Assembly (NCBI GenBank): GCA_038025085.1
Contig: CM076147.1
Span: 39,182,766-39,246,765 of the forward strand
Reading direction: 5' to 3'
DNA length: 64,000 nucleotides
Origin: Tetragonia tetragonoides
Lineage: Eukaryota > Streptophyta > Magnoliopsida > Caryophyllales > Aizoaceae
Made by a program: the position numbers and the translations under genes. The notes beneath the pieces are model-generated. The model saw nothing but the letters and a program-made list of their open reading frames with translations, searched no databases and was not told the origin of the DNA. Positions 12,721 to 24,500 of the stretch are shown piece by piece. The first letter of the stretch is position 1. Every line of letters starts with the position of its first letter.

Positions 12721-13052
12721 TAAAGATGGCTTCGTGCCGTGCTCGTCTCGTGTCGTGTTAATAGTTGTCGTGCTTCGTGTCCGTCTCGTATCATGTTGAC
12801 TCATCCAAAAGGTGGGCCTATGTCGTGCCCGTGTTCGTGCATGTGTCGTGCGTGTCGTGCCTAGGTTGTTTTGAAATATTATCTAGATTTTTGTCGTGCC
12901 CAGTCGTGTCGTGCTGTGCCTGACCATGCCTGATTGTGCTTTCAATTCAAATCATTTGTGCCCGTGCTTCCTCCGTGCCCGTGTCGTGCCGTGTAAAAGG
13001 CGTGCCCGGTCGTTCTGTGCCTCGTGCTAAACCGTGGCCAATGCCATCTCTA
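12721..13052. mobile_element. Non-autonomous hAT-type element made of degenerate GTCGTGCC units
   Basis: The 8-mer AAGGCAAG occurs at 12713-12720 and 13053-13060. The bracketed 332 bp starts TAAAGATGGC and ends GCCATCTCTA, an imperfect terminal inverted repeat. An 8 bp duplication plus TARAGATGGC ends is the hAT signature. The interior is almost entirely degenerate copies of GTCGTGCC/CGTGTCGTG and has no transposase frame. It lies 187 bp upstream of the RECA1 start codon. Confidence 0.82.
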
Positions 13053-13390
13053 AAGGCAAGTGTAAGGATTTTGTTTTTTTGTCGGTTCTCTTTTTTTCTT
13101 TTTTTTATAGTTTATAAAAAAAATAGTTTATAGTTTATAAGAAAAATAAAAAAGTAAAAAAAACAACTGGGCTTTCCAATTTTCTTTGCTATTGCCCTTT
13201 CAAAAAGTATGGATTAATCAATTTTCCAAGTACCTTAATTAGAGCTAGCCCAACAAAACCAGTAGAGCTAGCCCAAGTTGCGAAGTACATACATATATGT
13301 GTGTCAATTTTCTGCAGATGTTGGATTTGATCAAAGTACTAGTGTACTACCTACCAGAAGTTCAATCCTATTGTTCTTGAGGCTAACTAT

Positions 13391-13422
13391 CCCAGCAGCA
13401 GCATCCCAGCAGCAGCATCCCA

Positions 13423-13485
<63 letters not shown>

Positions 13486-13494
13486 ACAACAACA
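13391..13494. repeat. Compound (CAG)n(CAA)n microsatellite
   Basis: Two imperfect CAGCAGCAGCATCC units are followed by an uninterrupted CAG run and then a CAA run broken by one CGA. It joins directly to the tail side of a reversed SINE. Confidence 0.9.
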
Positions 13495-13560
13495 CAGTAT
13501 ATATCCCGCCGTGGGAAGGGTCTGGGAACTATCCCTGCAGAGAATCGAAAATACATGTAT
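13480..13560 (-). mobile_element. TTG-tailed SINE 3' fragment, reverse orientation
   Basis: The minus strand reads CCCAGACCCTTCCCAC, GGCGGGATATATACTG, then TTG repeats, matching the 3' module of the SINEs at 8680 and 38001. The 5' part is missing or unrecognisable. Confidence 0.65.
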
Positions 13561-14175
13561 GTAGATCGGTTTGGCAGGCGATTTTCCTGTAGTTTCTTTC
13601 CCCCAATTTATAAACAACAAATATTATTTACCAATAATGTGTTGAACCACAAATTTCATCCAGGGAATGTACACCTTCATACTAAGCCTACTGAAAACTT
13701 TTATAGTCAACTGATCATACAGTAGATGGAAGTAAAGGGACCCTTATGGGAACACCCATACTAATTAATGGATGAAAATTTCTTGAGGAAAGGTAGTTAT
13801 GGTGTCATAGGAAGGCCCTATCATATAGTATACTATATAGGTCCACATACAAATTCCATAGGTACAGCATATATATAGTTGGATATAGGTAACTCTATAA
13901 TTTTCTCACATAATTAAATACACATATAGCAAGAACTAGGAACTCAATACCCTATAATCCTATATATACTTGGTCTCCATTGGCATGGGAATCAATTTAC
14001 ATTATACTATTATATGTATACATATCATTTGTTCCAACTCTTATAGCTAAATGAGAAAAGAAAGAAATAAAACAGAAACAAAAAAAAAAAAGATATAAAA
14101 AAGAAGACCAATATTATCCAAATAAAGTCTTGAATGATATGAATGATAGGCCATATATCCATCCACCCAATTAAA
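13561..14175. other. Spacer 3' of the NAC1-like gene
   Basis: AT-rich sequence, probably including the NAC1-like 3' UTR. Nothing else recognised. Confidence 0.5.
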
Positions 14176-17100
14176 TCAATAATGGCTCCACATGTTGTTA
14201 GGCTGCAAAGCAACTTCAGACAGATAACTTTCAGAACTTGCAGCCTCACCAATGCTTGTGTTAGGGGAGTTTTCCATCTTTGTAAGGTGACTTAGAACAG
14301 CTTCAATCATCTTTTTGGCACATGCTAAGCCTGAATTTGAACCATTATTATCTGATGATGGCATTATAGTTGCACCAAAATTGGTAGGGTCATGATTTTT
14401 GGTGTTGGTTGAAAGATTTGGATCCAAGTGGAAAATAGTATGAGGGAATGATGATGATGATGATAATGTAGGGTTATTGGGAATAATTTGGGTAGTAGGG
14501 GAGTAATTAGAGAAGCATGGCAGTTGCTGGTAAGTATCTGTATTTGGGTGATGAGTTTGGTCAAAACTGATGTAAGAATCCATCAATGGAGGTAGGGATG
14601 ATGACCCGCTTTCGTCGTCGTAGCAACTACTACTACTGCCATCATTTCCCATGCTGGATTTGGAAGGGACTACTTCATCTCTGTTCTTGTAGAATACCCT
14701 GCATAGGACCCAATCTTCCTGCTTTTATGTGAAGGGGAAAAAGGCACATGGTTTAGTCAGTTGATGTGTGCCAATCTCTTTTGATAATGGCTTATAAACA
14801 TGTTAAAGATTTTAGACAATAGAAACTTTAAGCCGATTATTCACATGAATGATACAGTTAAACACGTCATCTAATTTATTTTCTTTAAGGTGTTGTCGTA
14901 CGTGTCAACTATTCGTTTTGAATCCTTTATTCTCACTCAAGCCTAAAGTAGAAGGCTTTTTGTTGATATATATGGCAAAACATGTTACTAAAGCGACAAT
15001 GATGAAACCGTTTTTTTTCTTCTTCTAAATCTCATGATCCTCTATTTCTTGTGCTCAATATATTCTAGCAGAAGGCTCCACAGACATATACAGTATACTC
15101 TTGTAATTGTGCTTATTGAAGAAAAAAGAGTTGTCCTTTTACGTGTTTTCTCCCTAAGAAGAATGACTTTTACGTCTTAGAGGCGTGACTCTATTGTTGT
15201 ATCAGGGTCACTTCTCAAAGGTAATGTTTTTGTAAGAGGTGTGACTTTTCTTGATAGAACCAAATTCATGCAAGAATTCCTCTGCTTACTCCTGTACATC
15301 TATAATTTGGTATTTCTTTCCAAATTGCAAGTGAAAAATGTGTTTATTGAGTTAACAGCTATCAATATTTTTTTCTCTAGATTTCTGTTGTGATGCAAGT
15401 CTGAAATCAGAGCTGGATAACAGCGGTAGTCTCAATTGGTCGGGTGTTATAATTGCAACAAGATTTAACTACCAGTGCTGACTTTGACGCAAAGCTTCAG
15501 ATAAAAGTCAAGATGTTTATAATACAAAGAGCCAGTACAAATATATAAAAACATGAATCAAATCAATATGTTAATTTATGTGGGTCCTTTAATCATAAAT
15601 TTATCATTTGAGGAAGATGTAGAAATCTTTGGATATTGACTGAATTATATAAAACCTAGAGAATTGAAGTTTGTTTTTAAAATAGATATAGACTTTTTCA
15701 ATCAATGATGACATAGGCCTAGATGTTACACTTTTAACTGTTGCTTTCTTGAGCTTCTACCTAATCAAATTTTTTTCTATGGTAAAATATACACTTCCTG
15801 CAACCTATGACCTACTTGCTTTTTTTTGGTGTTTAAGATTCTCAATGTAGAAAATTTTAGAATTATTTGATAGTTACCTCATGTTTCATGTCAAAATGAA
15901 AACTTTCCAAAATCTAAACCCATGAGACAAATCATGAATAATCTAGTTAGAACAGTCTAGATTTGAGGAGTCAAACAGCAATGCATATAACTTGGTTAAG
16001 ATAAATAAATAAATACTCCCTCCGTCATAAAAAACTTGTTAAAAGTAGTAAATGTTAAGGATTTTTCTATGACGGAGGGAGTAGCAAATAAACAGAGAAA
16101 TGCGTGAAGCGGGAGGAGGGTGAAAACTAACCTTAGAGGGGGAAATTTTAGGAGGGCCAAAGGGTCCTTCAATTCGAAACTCATGCATAACCCAATCAGT
16201 TTTTTTACCCTTGGGGGCTCTCCCTTGGTAGAAAACCAAAGTCTTCCTCATCCCCACTAAGCTGCCTTTACGGACAATGGGTCTATCTTTTCCTGTGGCT
16301 TTCCAGTACCCTGATATTGTTGCTCGGTTTGTTCTTAGCCCTGTTGCATATTTTCTGTCACGTTGACTGTAAAAGTACCATTCTTTGCCCCCAACACAGG
16401 CTGTTACTGCCACAACAATACCAAATACTAGTATCATATATATGTTGAGCAGAATGATGAATATAAGAAAATGTTGTTGCCTTTGTCACACCACCATATA
16501 AGTGTATGTTATGATATGACTCATACGGAAAAACCACAGTCACTACTTTTAGAGTGTTGGTGTTAGTTAATAATCAAAATCAAACAAGCATTGAAGAGCC
16601 ACTAACATGAACTAGAGTTATTATGATCATAATCATGTATAAATTTTCTTCTCATTTGTTTTAGAAGAATAGTTGCAATATTTTTCCTAGTTTTTCCTGG
16701 ATAATCATTCTTATTGTTTACACAATAACAAAAGAAAAACAATGATAAATAGCTTAAAAACATCAATGGTCTCTTATATATATAGTTATATATATATATG
16801 GTACTGCCATATTTGTTGTTTATGATGAGTAGACAATAGACATCAAACACCTGGCCTTTAATATATGACCTCATTAACTAATTGATAGTGACTGCAATAT
16901 ATAGTGTTGAACCCTCCAATTATGATGATGGTGAAATATCATATCATATGTCAATGTATATGCTTGATTTATCAAATACCTTATCTAGAAGATATTTGAA
17001 GAAATTGTTGGGATAAAATTAGCAAGCAATTTGGTGGGTGATAATAACTTTTGCTTGGCTTCTTATGTTTAATACTCCATATATTTAAATAAGCTAATCA

Positions 17101-19209
17101 ATCAAACCAACTCCATTCTCAAATACTAAGAGTCAACTCCTGCTGCTCACCTATAGGGGCCCCAATAGTGCATGAATGACATCATTGACAAGGTATATAT
17201 TGCATTGTATCTCAAGAAATTACAATTTCATTTCTTTGTGATTGAGCCTTTTTTTAAAAAAATCAATAAGTTTTAATTTCTATCCTAGAACGTCTAGAAG
17301 AAATAGACACTGGCGGCCTAAAATAGTTCAATAATGGTTTGTTTTTTTTCACTTTATATTTGTAATTTTGTAATCCAGTAACGAACTTATTATTAAGAAC
17401 AATTTATAAACGTATTATTGTAAAAGGTTTGTGATTGTGTAAAAGCTAATTTCGATCGAATATAATAAAGTGAATATCATATGTCATCAAAGGCAAAAGA
17501 AATTAATTTTCCACCCCTAACTATATATTGATGAGACCTTATTAGGTTAAAGCTCTCAGTTTCAATTAAAAATCATTATTGTAAATATTTTACACATGCC
17601 TAGGGAAGATTAGTATGTAGGACTTTTGAATGGACCCATCTTCATGTGAGGTTGATCACTATCTATTGGTTTAGATAGTTCCAAGTGTGTCATTGTCTCT
17701 AGAAAAGAAGTGAATGATATGCAATAGTTGGAAATGGGTCCTCCAAAAAAAGATAGACAAAGACAATTAAATTAGGGTTTTTTTTGTTTTTGTTTTTTTG
17801 GCAAAAGCCAAAGTTAGTTGTTCATGCTAAAGAATGAATTTGCAATGTGCTTTCTTGATAAGGTAGCCTAATTTAATTTGTTTATGGGAGGTTCAACATT
17901 TCTACATTTTACATCATATTAGGGCTCGTACTTAATTACCAATCGCCAACAAGAACAACATATATTGAGATTTAATTTCTATATCCCCAACGAAAAATAT
18001 TTATACTCACTAAGCAATATGTTCTTTGAGTAGGTCACTAGGACACTAATTCTAGAAATGGTCATGCAAGAGTGCAACAATTCGTAGCATATATTGGTTT
18101 ATACTTGATCATGAAGCGAAAGGATGAGACTCAGAGATTTACTTCTTCTTTTTTTAGGGGACTTAAAATATTATAAACTCATTCACATAAGTGTCACATG
18201 TCATTGATCTGAGTAAGTTATTTTGAATGTAATGATAGCACAAATGTCGGAATGAATTTTGAACTCAGATCCCTATAGCTAATTCTGACAAAAGAGAATT
18301 ATAACAACTTTTGCTATAACTCATATACTTAAAAGAAGCAAATTCAGAGTTTATGTTTTTCAAACTAAACTTCAGATGAATTTTTTCTAATTATGTTAAT
18401 TCAATCTTGTCAAAATTGAAAAATAACTTGTTAATTTTCTCATTATCCAGCTCAGTTGTTACTCATGTTTTCAATTATTTACCTCAAAATTATTCAGCAA
18501 ATAGAGAGCCTAAACACTTCCTTCATATGGAGTTCTTTGTCAAAATTCTGAAAGTTATATAGCATATTCATAAAAAAAAAAACCTATAGTAATAGTGATT
18601 GAATTTTCATTACTAGTTGTGTAACTATAATTTATTATTATTTATTTGATAAAAGTGTAACTATAATTATAAATGACATAAAACCATAATTAATAATTAT
18701 TACTAGTGATTACTATTGTTTTTTGATCAAAGCATAAAATTGTGTCCTATATATATGTGTGTTCTAGCCATAGATACTGAACAAGTTTCTTAGCTAGAAG
18801 GTATACAAATTTAATTTCACGTAATCCTACAAATACAAATTAGAGAGAGCAGATAGAGAAGAAAAAAAGAAGAAGAAGAAAATTCATAATCCTATATATT
18901 TTGACTTGGAGCACAAGTACTACTCTATATATGCATATATAATTATATAATAACAGTAATAATTTTTGTGTAACAATAATTAAATCACTCTATAATAAGT
19001 TCCATGATGAGCTCCATCCATGCAAAGAATAAGAAAAACTCACCAGGAATATCCCAAGGTTCACACTTGTTGAGGTCAACTTCAATGAGAAGAGCAGACT
19101 CACAACCATTCCATTTCTTCATCAAATAATCACAAACAAGTTCATCATCTCTTGGGTGGAACCTAAACCCAGATGGCAGTTTTGCTTCCACCATGCTTAG
19201 GCTGCTCAT
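14176..19209 (-). CDS. NAC1: NAC1-like (NAC021/022 subgroup) transcription factor
   Basis: Three exons: 19044-19209, 16132-16406, 14176-14718, in phase, 327 residues (Arabidopsis NAC1 is close to this length). The NAC domain begins LPSGFRFHP (11-19). It continues [40 protein letters not shown], then the DNA-binding block [33 protein letters not shown] and EDWVLCRVF. The C-terminal activation region has [15 protein letters not shown] and LPCFSN, motifs shared with NAC1. NAC1 is a nuclear activator linked to auxin-dependent lateral-root formation. The introns are 2.6 and 1.4 kb. Both acceptors are tandem: exon 2 could start at 16406 or 16400, exon 3 at 14718 or 14721. I chose 16406 because it restores the usual loop length after the DIP motif. 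A degenerate miR164 site overlaps the LPCFSN codons. Confidence 0.93.
14508..14528 (-). promoter_or_regulatory. Degenerate miR164 target-like site in the NAC1-like mRNA
   Basis: The codons for QLPCFSN occupy the position of the miR164 site in NAC1. Against the known miR164a sequence I count four mismatches (miRNA nt 11, 16, 17, 21) and one G:U pair at nt 2. The nt 3-10 core is paired, but the cleavage-site position 11 is not. Confidence 0.45.
16016..16081. mobile_element. Very short (66 bp) Stowaway-type MITE in NAC1 intron 2
   Basis: It starts CTCCCTCCGTCATAA and ends TTCTATGACGGAGGGAG, with TA duplicated at 16014-16015 and 16082-16083. The CTCCCTCCGT end and TA target are the Stowaway (Tc1/mariner) signature. 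Inner sequence between repeats is only about 30 bp. Confidence 0.9.
18148..18335 (-). mobile_element. Possible SINE remnant, reverse orientation, in NAC1 intron 1
   Basis: On the minus strand TATAGCAAAAGTTG (A-box-like) is followed about 50 nt later by GATCTGAGTTCAAAATTC (B-box-like), ending in an A-rich tail. The boxes are degenerate and no target duplication was found. Confidence 0.3.
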
Positions 19210-19491
19210 CTTTCTTGGTGGAGAGAGAAAATGATAAATGGGTTCACATTCAAATACTTTAGGTAGGAAAAATTATGAGATTCAAAGCATATAAGAGAGG
19301 TATAAATATAGGACAATGATATGGTAAGGAGGGTCTGGGTGTTAAAAAGGGGACCCAAAACAAAAATTAATTTTTCTTTTTTTTATATGAACGGCTGGAA
19401 GGTCTTGTGTAAGACCGTTTTCATGGTAAAACACTCAAAGTATTATTTTTATTCAAAATGTAACTTTCTTTTGAAATGAACATTAGTCTTA

Positions 19492-19668
19492 GCTCCTGTT
19501 CTTTTTGTCGTCTCCCTGCTGTATTCAGTTCTGTTCCAATCCGTTCTGCGCTGTTTCGTTCCGTATTCCGTACTTTATTTTGTCTCACATTTTCTTCTAT
19601 TATCTGCACCGCGCCGTCCCGTTCCGTTCCTCACTGTTTTGCACCATTCCCTTAAAGAGAACATAGCC
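19492..19668. mobile_element. Tourist-like MITE with degenerate internal GTTCCGTTCC tract, NAC1 promoter
   Basis: TTA is duplicated at 19489-19491 and 19669-19671. The left end GCTCCTGTTCTTTTTG pairs imperfectly with the right end, whose complement reads GGCTATGTTCTCTTTAAG. The interior is degenerate tandem TTCYGTTCC sequence. It starts 283 bp upstream of the NAC1-like ATG. Confidence 0.65.
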
Positions 19669-19671
19669 TTA

Positions 19672-21520
19672 TAGTCATAACGTCATATATAAGTTTTTGT
19701 GATGAAAAAATATGATAATTTAGAGGGGAGGAAAATGTGATGGTGATGACGTGGGTGTTGCCAATCACTGCCTACCTGCTGACATCTAGTGTTAGGAAGT
19801 AGGGCCGTTGGGTTTGGAGGTATTTGAGATTAAGGAAATTTGTTTAGTTGCATAGTTTATTAAGAGTTGGCACTGTTTCCTTTCAGATAAATCAAGTGTT
19901 GGCACTGTTATCAACCACCAATACATACACAAGACCTGAACGATTAGTGTTAGGAAACAAGGGAGATAAAATAAACAATGGTTTATTAAAGAGTCGGCAG
20001 AGTGTTTATCAACCACTAATTAGTAATTGTATTTGCACCCGAATCTAAGCCCATGTATGGAGACAAAGGGGAGAGAGAGTTTTGGATATAAGAATTGGCA
20101 AGTGATTTTGCACCATGGATACGGAATGAGATGACGCTCCTCAATCTTGTTATTTAATTTTACCAATTGACGTTTTCAATTATATTATGGAGTTGTTTTA
20201 CCTTTTCTTGTGTGCGTGTAAGTTGTTGTTTAAGCCCACAAGTGACTTGGTAAAACCCGACTCAAGAAAACTAAGTTTGATATGGAATCCACCCGACACC
20301 TAAAAAAAGATCAAATATATAAACGAGAATCCCGCAGTCAGCTTTGTGAACCCTAGAAGGCTAGAAGGGCAAATTAAAACTCGCCACTCAATGCTCTGTG
20401 CACGCGAGTACATACAAAAAATTGCCCCGTGCTAGTTTTAGAATTTAGAAATTAGTATTCCACTATTCCTTTCTGCTAACTGCTAAGCAAGCTTTAGCGT
20501 CTCATAAACTATACAAGCTAAGAAATAACAATAACATTGTCAGATGACAAAAGAGCAATTTCTCCATTGATGGATAGTTTGAGTCAGCTGAGATGTCAGG
20601 ATACATCAAGCATAAAGCAGCTCTTCATCAATATAGGGCTACCAGCAAAAAGATACTTATATTAAAAATATTAGTATATAATTATTCAACTAATAGGAGA
20701 AATGAACTAATTGTAATGCGGCTAAAAGGGACCATACTGAGGATCAATTTCACTTCACCTTGAGTCAAATATGAAGCTTCGTTGCAAAAATGCTCCTTCA
20801 CCTTTTCCCCTTACTCAGAATCAAAACCAGGACAGTCCTCCATGCAAAATATGCCAAGAGTCAAGAAGCATCCAGTCTTTCAGGACGGAGTTCTCGTTTT
20901 AGCAAGTTCTTTCTGGGTCCACGGCAATTCCCATAGCATACATTTACCAGCCTGCATTAAAGCCAAAACAAGAATTTACAACTATGGTTCACTGTAGAAT
21001 GAACAAAATCAGTACACTACAGTTTTGTATGGCGCACAATCTCCTTTACCACACTGAAAACTAATAATTAGAGTCAGACAAATACTGCATGTAACTAAGC
21101 AAAACAGATAAATATGATATTTAGATATTGCAGTAAATCTTTAGTCCCTCTTATGGCGGATCCAGAAATCCAAGTGTGTGCACTCTCGTCTTATATATAG
21201 GATATTTCTTAAATATTACTCGTATTGTATAAAAACTATTTTATAAAGGGAATTTTACAAAAAAACTGCCCCAAGTGGATTCCATGGAATCCACAATGCA
21301 TAGATCCACCTGTCTAATGTAAAGTGCTGTGTAGTGTGAATCAGCAACAGCCGGTAAACTTTGCGCTCCTTTCATGAAAGAAGGTTTTCTCATCAAGTAT
21401 GATGTTCCTGCATGAATACTAAGTTTTTTCCAGGGAGCGGGCCATTAAGTCAGCTACTACTTAGCTTGGAGTAGTGTGCAAAATACTTACAGAAATTGTG
21501 GCTCAATATCTGAGCTAGGG
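19672..21520. other. Spacer between NAC1-like 5' end and METTL25-like 3' end
   Basis: AT-rich sequence with only short chance open frames. The right end is presumably METTL25-like 3' UTR. A 90 bp stretch before 19492 resembles the AGGTCTTGTGTAAGACCG repeat that recurs near 40920. No gene recognised. Confidence 0.5.
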
Positions 21521-24500
21521 TCAGCTCTTACGAGCAATGATTGCCAAATTCCTTGGAGACAGAGTAGGATCGAAAATGGGCAACATTAGAATTTCCATCG
21601 CAGTTTCTTGCTCCTGCAGGAAAAGAAATCTATCTAATAGTAACAGAGTCTCGAAGAGAGGCCCCAGAGCTGCTCGCAGTGACCAGTAAGGCCCTATAAG
21701 CCCCTGCAAGAAATTGCATATAACTGATGATAAGATGTCCAGGCAGCTGTATATATTTATAAATATTATTAAAAACAATTAGTTTGGTATGATACCACAA
21801 GGAATAATGCATAATACGCCACTTGGAACCAATAGTGATGCTATAATTGTTTTCCATCCTTGATCCTCCCATAAAGAAAACAAAAGTCAAAGGATAAAGT
21901 AAATGAAGGTTCGGTGAACTCTTTAAATGCACTACTCTACACCCAGGAACAATAAATTACTGTTCTGGGAATTCAAAGCACAAATCTAAGCACGCAATTG
22001 TCCAGATAACATCAGTCCTTATTTGACTCTTTACTATGGAATGAGCAAACAAGCTGCATGATAATCAAATTCATCCTCCCCATCAAAGATGAAGCTGATT
22101 TCTAACGAGTTGGAATTATTTTGAATAGAATCATACTCAAACCAATATCCCATAAAGTTCTTTTGTGGAGAATAAGAAATGACGAATGAGGCCAGCAAAT
22201 GCACAAGTCTATGTTCTCTTTGTAAGCTAGATGTTTTCAACCCTTAATGGTGGATTCCAAATGTGTTAAGACTATGACTTTATTCATATCAACGTCGGTT
22301 TGCACATTACAAAGCGAACAGATATAGGCTCCTAAGCTAAATCAACGGTCCTTAACAAGCTGAAAGAACAATTTAAGTCTCTATCTTAGACAACCCCCCC
22401 CAGCACCCCAAACACACACACACACACACATAATACAGCTGGCAGCTTTAAACTCATACAAGTGCAGGGAATCTCAGAATTCACTGACCTTCCTTTGATT
22501 TGCACAAGTCATTGCAAGACAGTAAATATATAGCAGAATAATGCTGGTCATAAGCAAAAGAACACAATCATTCAGGCTGGAAAGACATACAGTTAAAGGC
22601 AGACATTCCCTCCAAAGTTCATGCAACTCTGTATCTTGCAGAGGCTTAACCCCAAGACGCGACAAGCCCGAATAGTTATATTTTTCAAAAAGGTTATACT
22701 TATCAATCAATCCTTTATTTCCATCAGTAATTTTGCACCTAACATTTGCAGAGCCCATCTCCGAACTCACTTCTGATATCACATCTGCATTTTAAGGAGC
22801 AACCAACAGTCAGCCTTCAGAGTGTCTACAGCCATGTGATGATATATAACAACAGAGCATATGTAGCATACATGGACTAAGAGAAATGACAGAAGGATGT
22901 CATGTCATAAATCCCTTTTGGTTATATTATTGACTACAAATCTACAATTGTACAGTTGCCCCAAACTTCCACCCCCACCCCACAGGAAAAAAAAGGATAA
23001 AAAATAAAGATAGATAACAGAATGAAAGGAAAAATCTGTCCATCTCCCGTTGAGTTGAAAGAGTCACTTTTGACAATTTTCAACTTTGATTTATGATGGA
23101 TTATAAATATGGATTTTTAAATGTTCTGTTGCAAAGTAGGAGATAGCCAATTCATGTAGGGCCTAACAAAATCACCTCCTATAATCGCAGGGAAGCTGCA
23201 GACATCCGTGTGGCGTGTTGACATGCTTTACCCCCCTTAAGGCAGGAGCTTCCAAGAAGCACTAGGGTAACCGTATGGTATGTTGAAGAAAATAGCAGAC
23301 ACTTACTCCATACTAATGATAGGGAGAAAGAAAAAGATTACAAGAAATTAGTAAATCTTTCTAAGTTTGGTTATAATGACCAAAGTATGTATGCAATATC
23401 TATCAATGTCAACGGCCCAAAGCCCTAAACAAATTTCAGCAGTAGTCTCCTGTCAGCTGAGAAACATATACTTAGGCGCCGACAAGCCAAAGTTGATAAC
23501 ACGGAGCAAATTTAGCAAATAATAAACCCTCAACTCTAAAGATTAAAAGGAAACCAAAAAAAACAATCTAGGGGGGAGGGGGAAGAGTTTCCACCGTTGG
23601 TCTAAGTGAGAACAGTTGAGTCTGAAGTCAATTTGTACAAATCATTGGGTATGAGAGTATTAGACAAATATAAACAAGTAAAATGGAGAACTATTTCTTG
23701 GAAGTATGAGCTAATAATATGCCCCCCCCCCCCCACATGGGTACCCCACTGAAAAAAAAAATTAAAATGAATAACCGTTTAACTGTGGGATAGGTATTTA
23801 TGGGATAGGCTGTTGTGTGGGGAGATTTTTGTGTGTCCTGCTACGGTGGGCCAGTTTTTAAAGACTCAGTTCTCTGCAATGCGAAGGGGGAAGGAGTGCC
23901 TGCCTGGCTATTCTCTGGTGCATCTGGTAGGAGAGGAATTCAAGGATCTTCTGTAACGCAGCTAGGGATAGTGCTTACGTGTGGGATCATATTGTTTACT
24001 TGGCCTCTCTTTGGGCTAAGGCGGCGGGGGCCTTTAAAGGTGTCCCGCTTACAGTTGTTCAGCGCCATTGGCGCGATTTGTAGTTCTTTAGTTTGTACTT
24101 GAGGATACCTTGTCCTCCTTTTTGTATTCTTTCAATTATTGATTAATAAAAAAATTTCTTATCTACAAAAATAGCCGTTTAACTGTAATATTGCAAGTGT
24201 GCTTGAGAGCATGTGATCCAAACAAGAATTCAGCTGCAGTACAAGAAGATGGGAGTGAAGAAAGCCATGTAGAAACAGATTGGTAAAAATTTCCAAATGA
24301 ATCTTGGGAGGAAACTAACGACAATACTTACTTTCTCCCGAGTCTGAAGAACTAGGCAGCTTTTTCCTCTGCTTGCGACGCAAAGCTTTCCCTTGACGTC
24401 CAATCGAAGGACTAGTCAACATAACTTCTGGATAATATCTATCAAGAACCTGTAATGATAAAAATAAAAATAAAAATAAAAAAGTCAAGGAAACTGTATC

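Noticed and set aside
13278..13592. Open frame with poly-Ser/poly-Asn, possible protein
   Set aside because: It is translation of the CAG/CAA microsatellite and SINE fragment in other frames.
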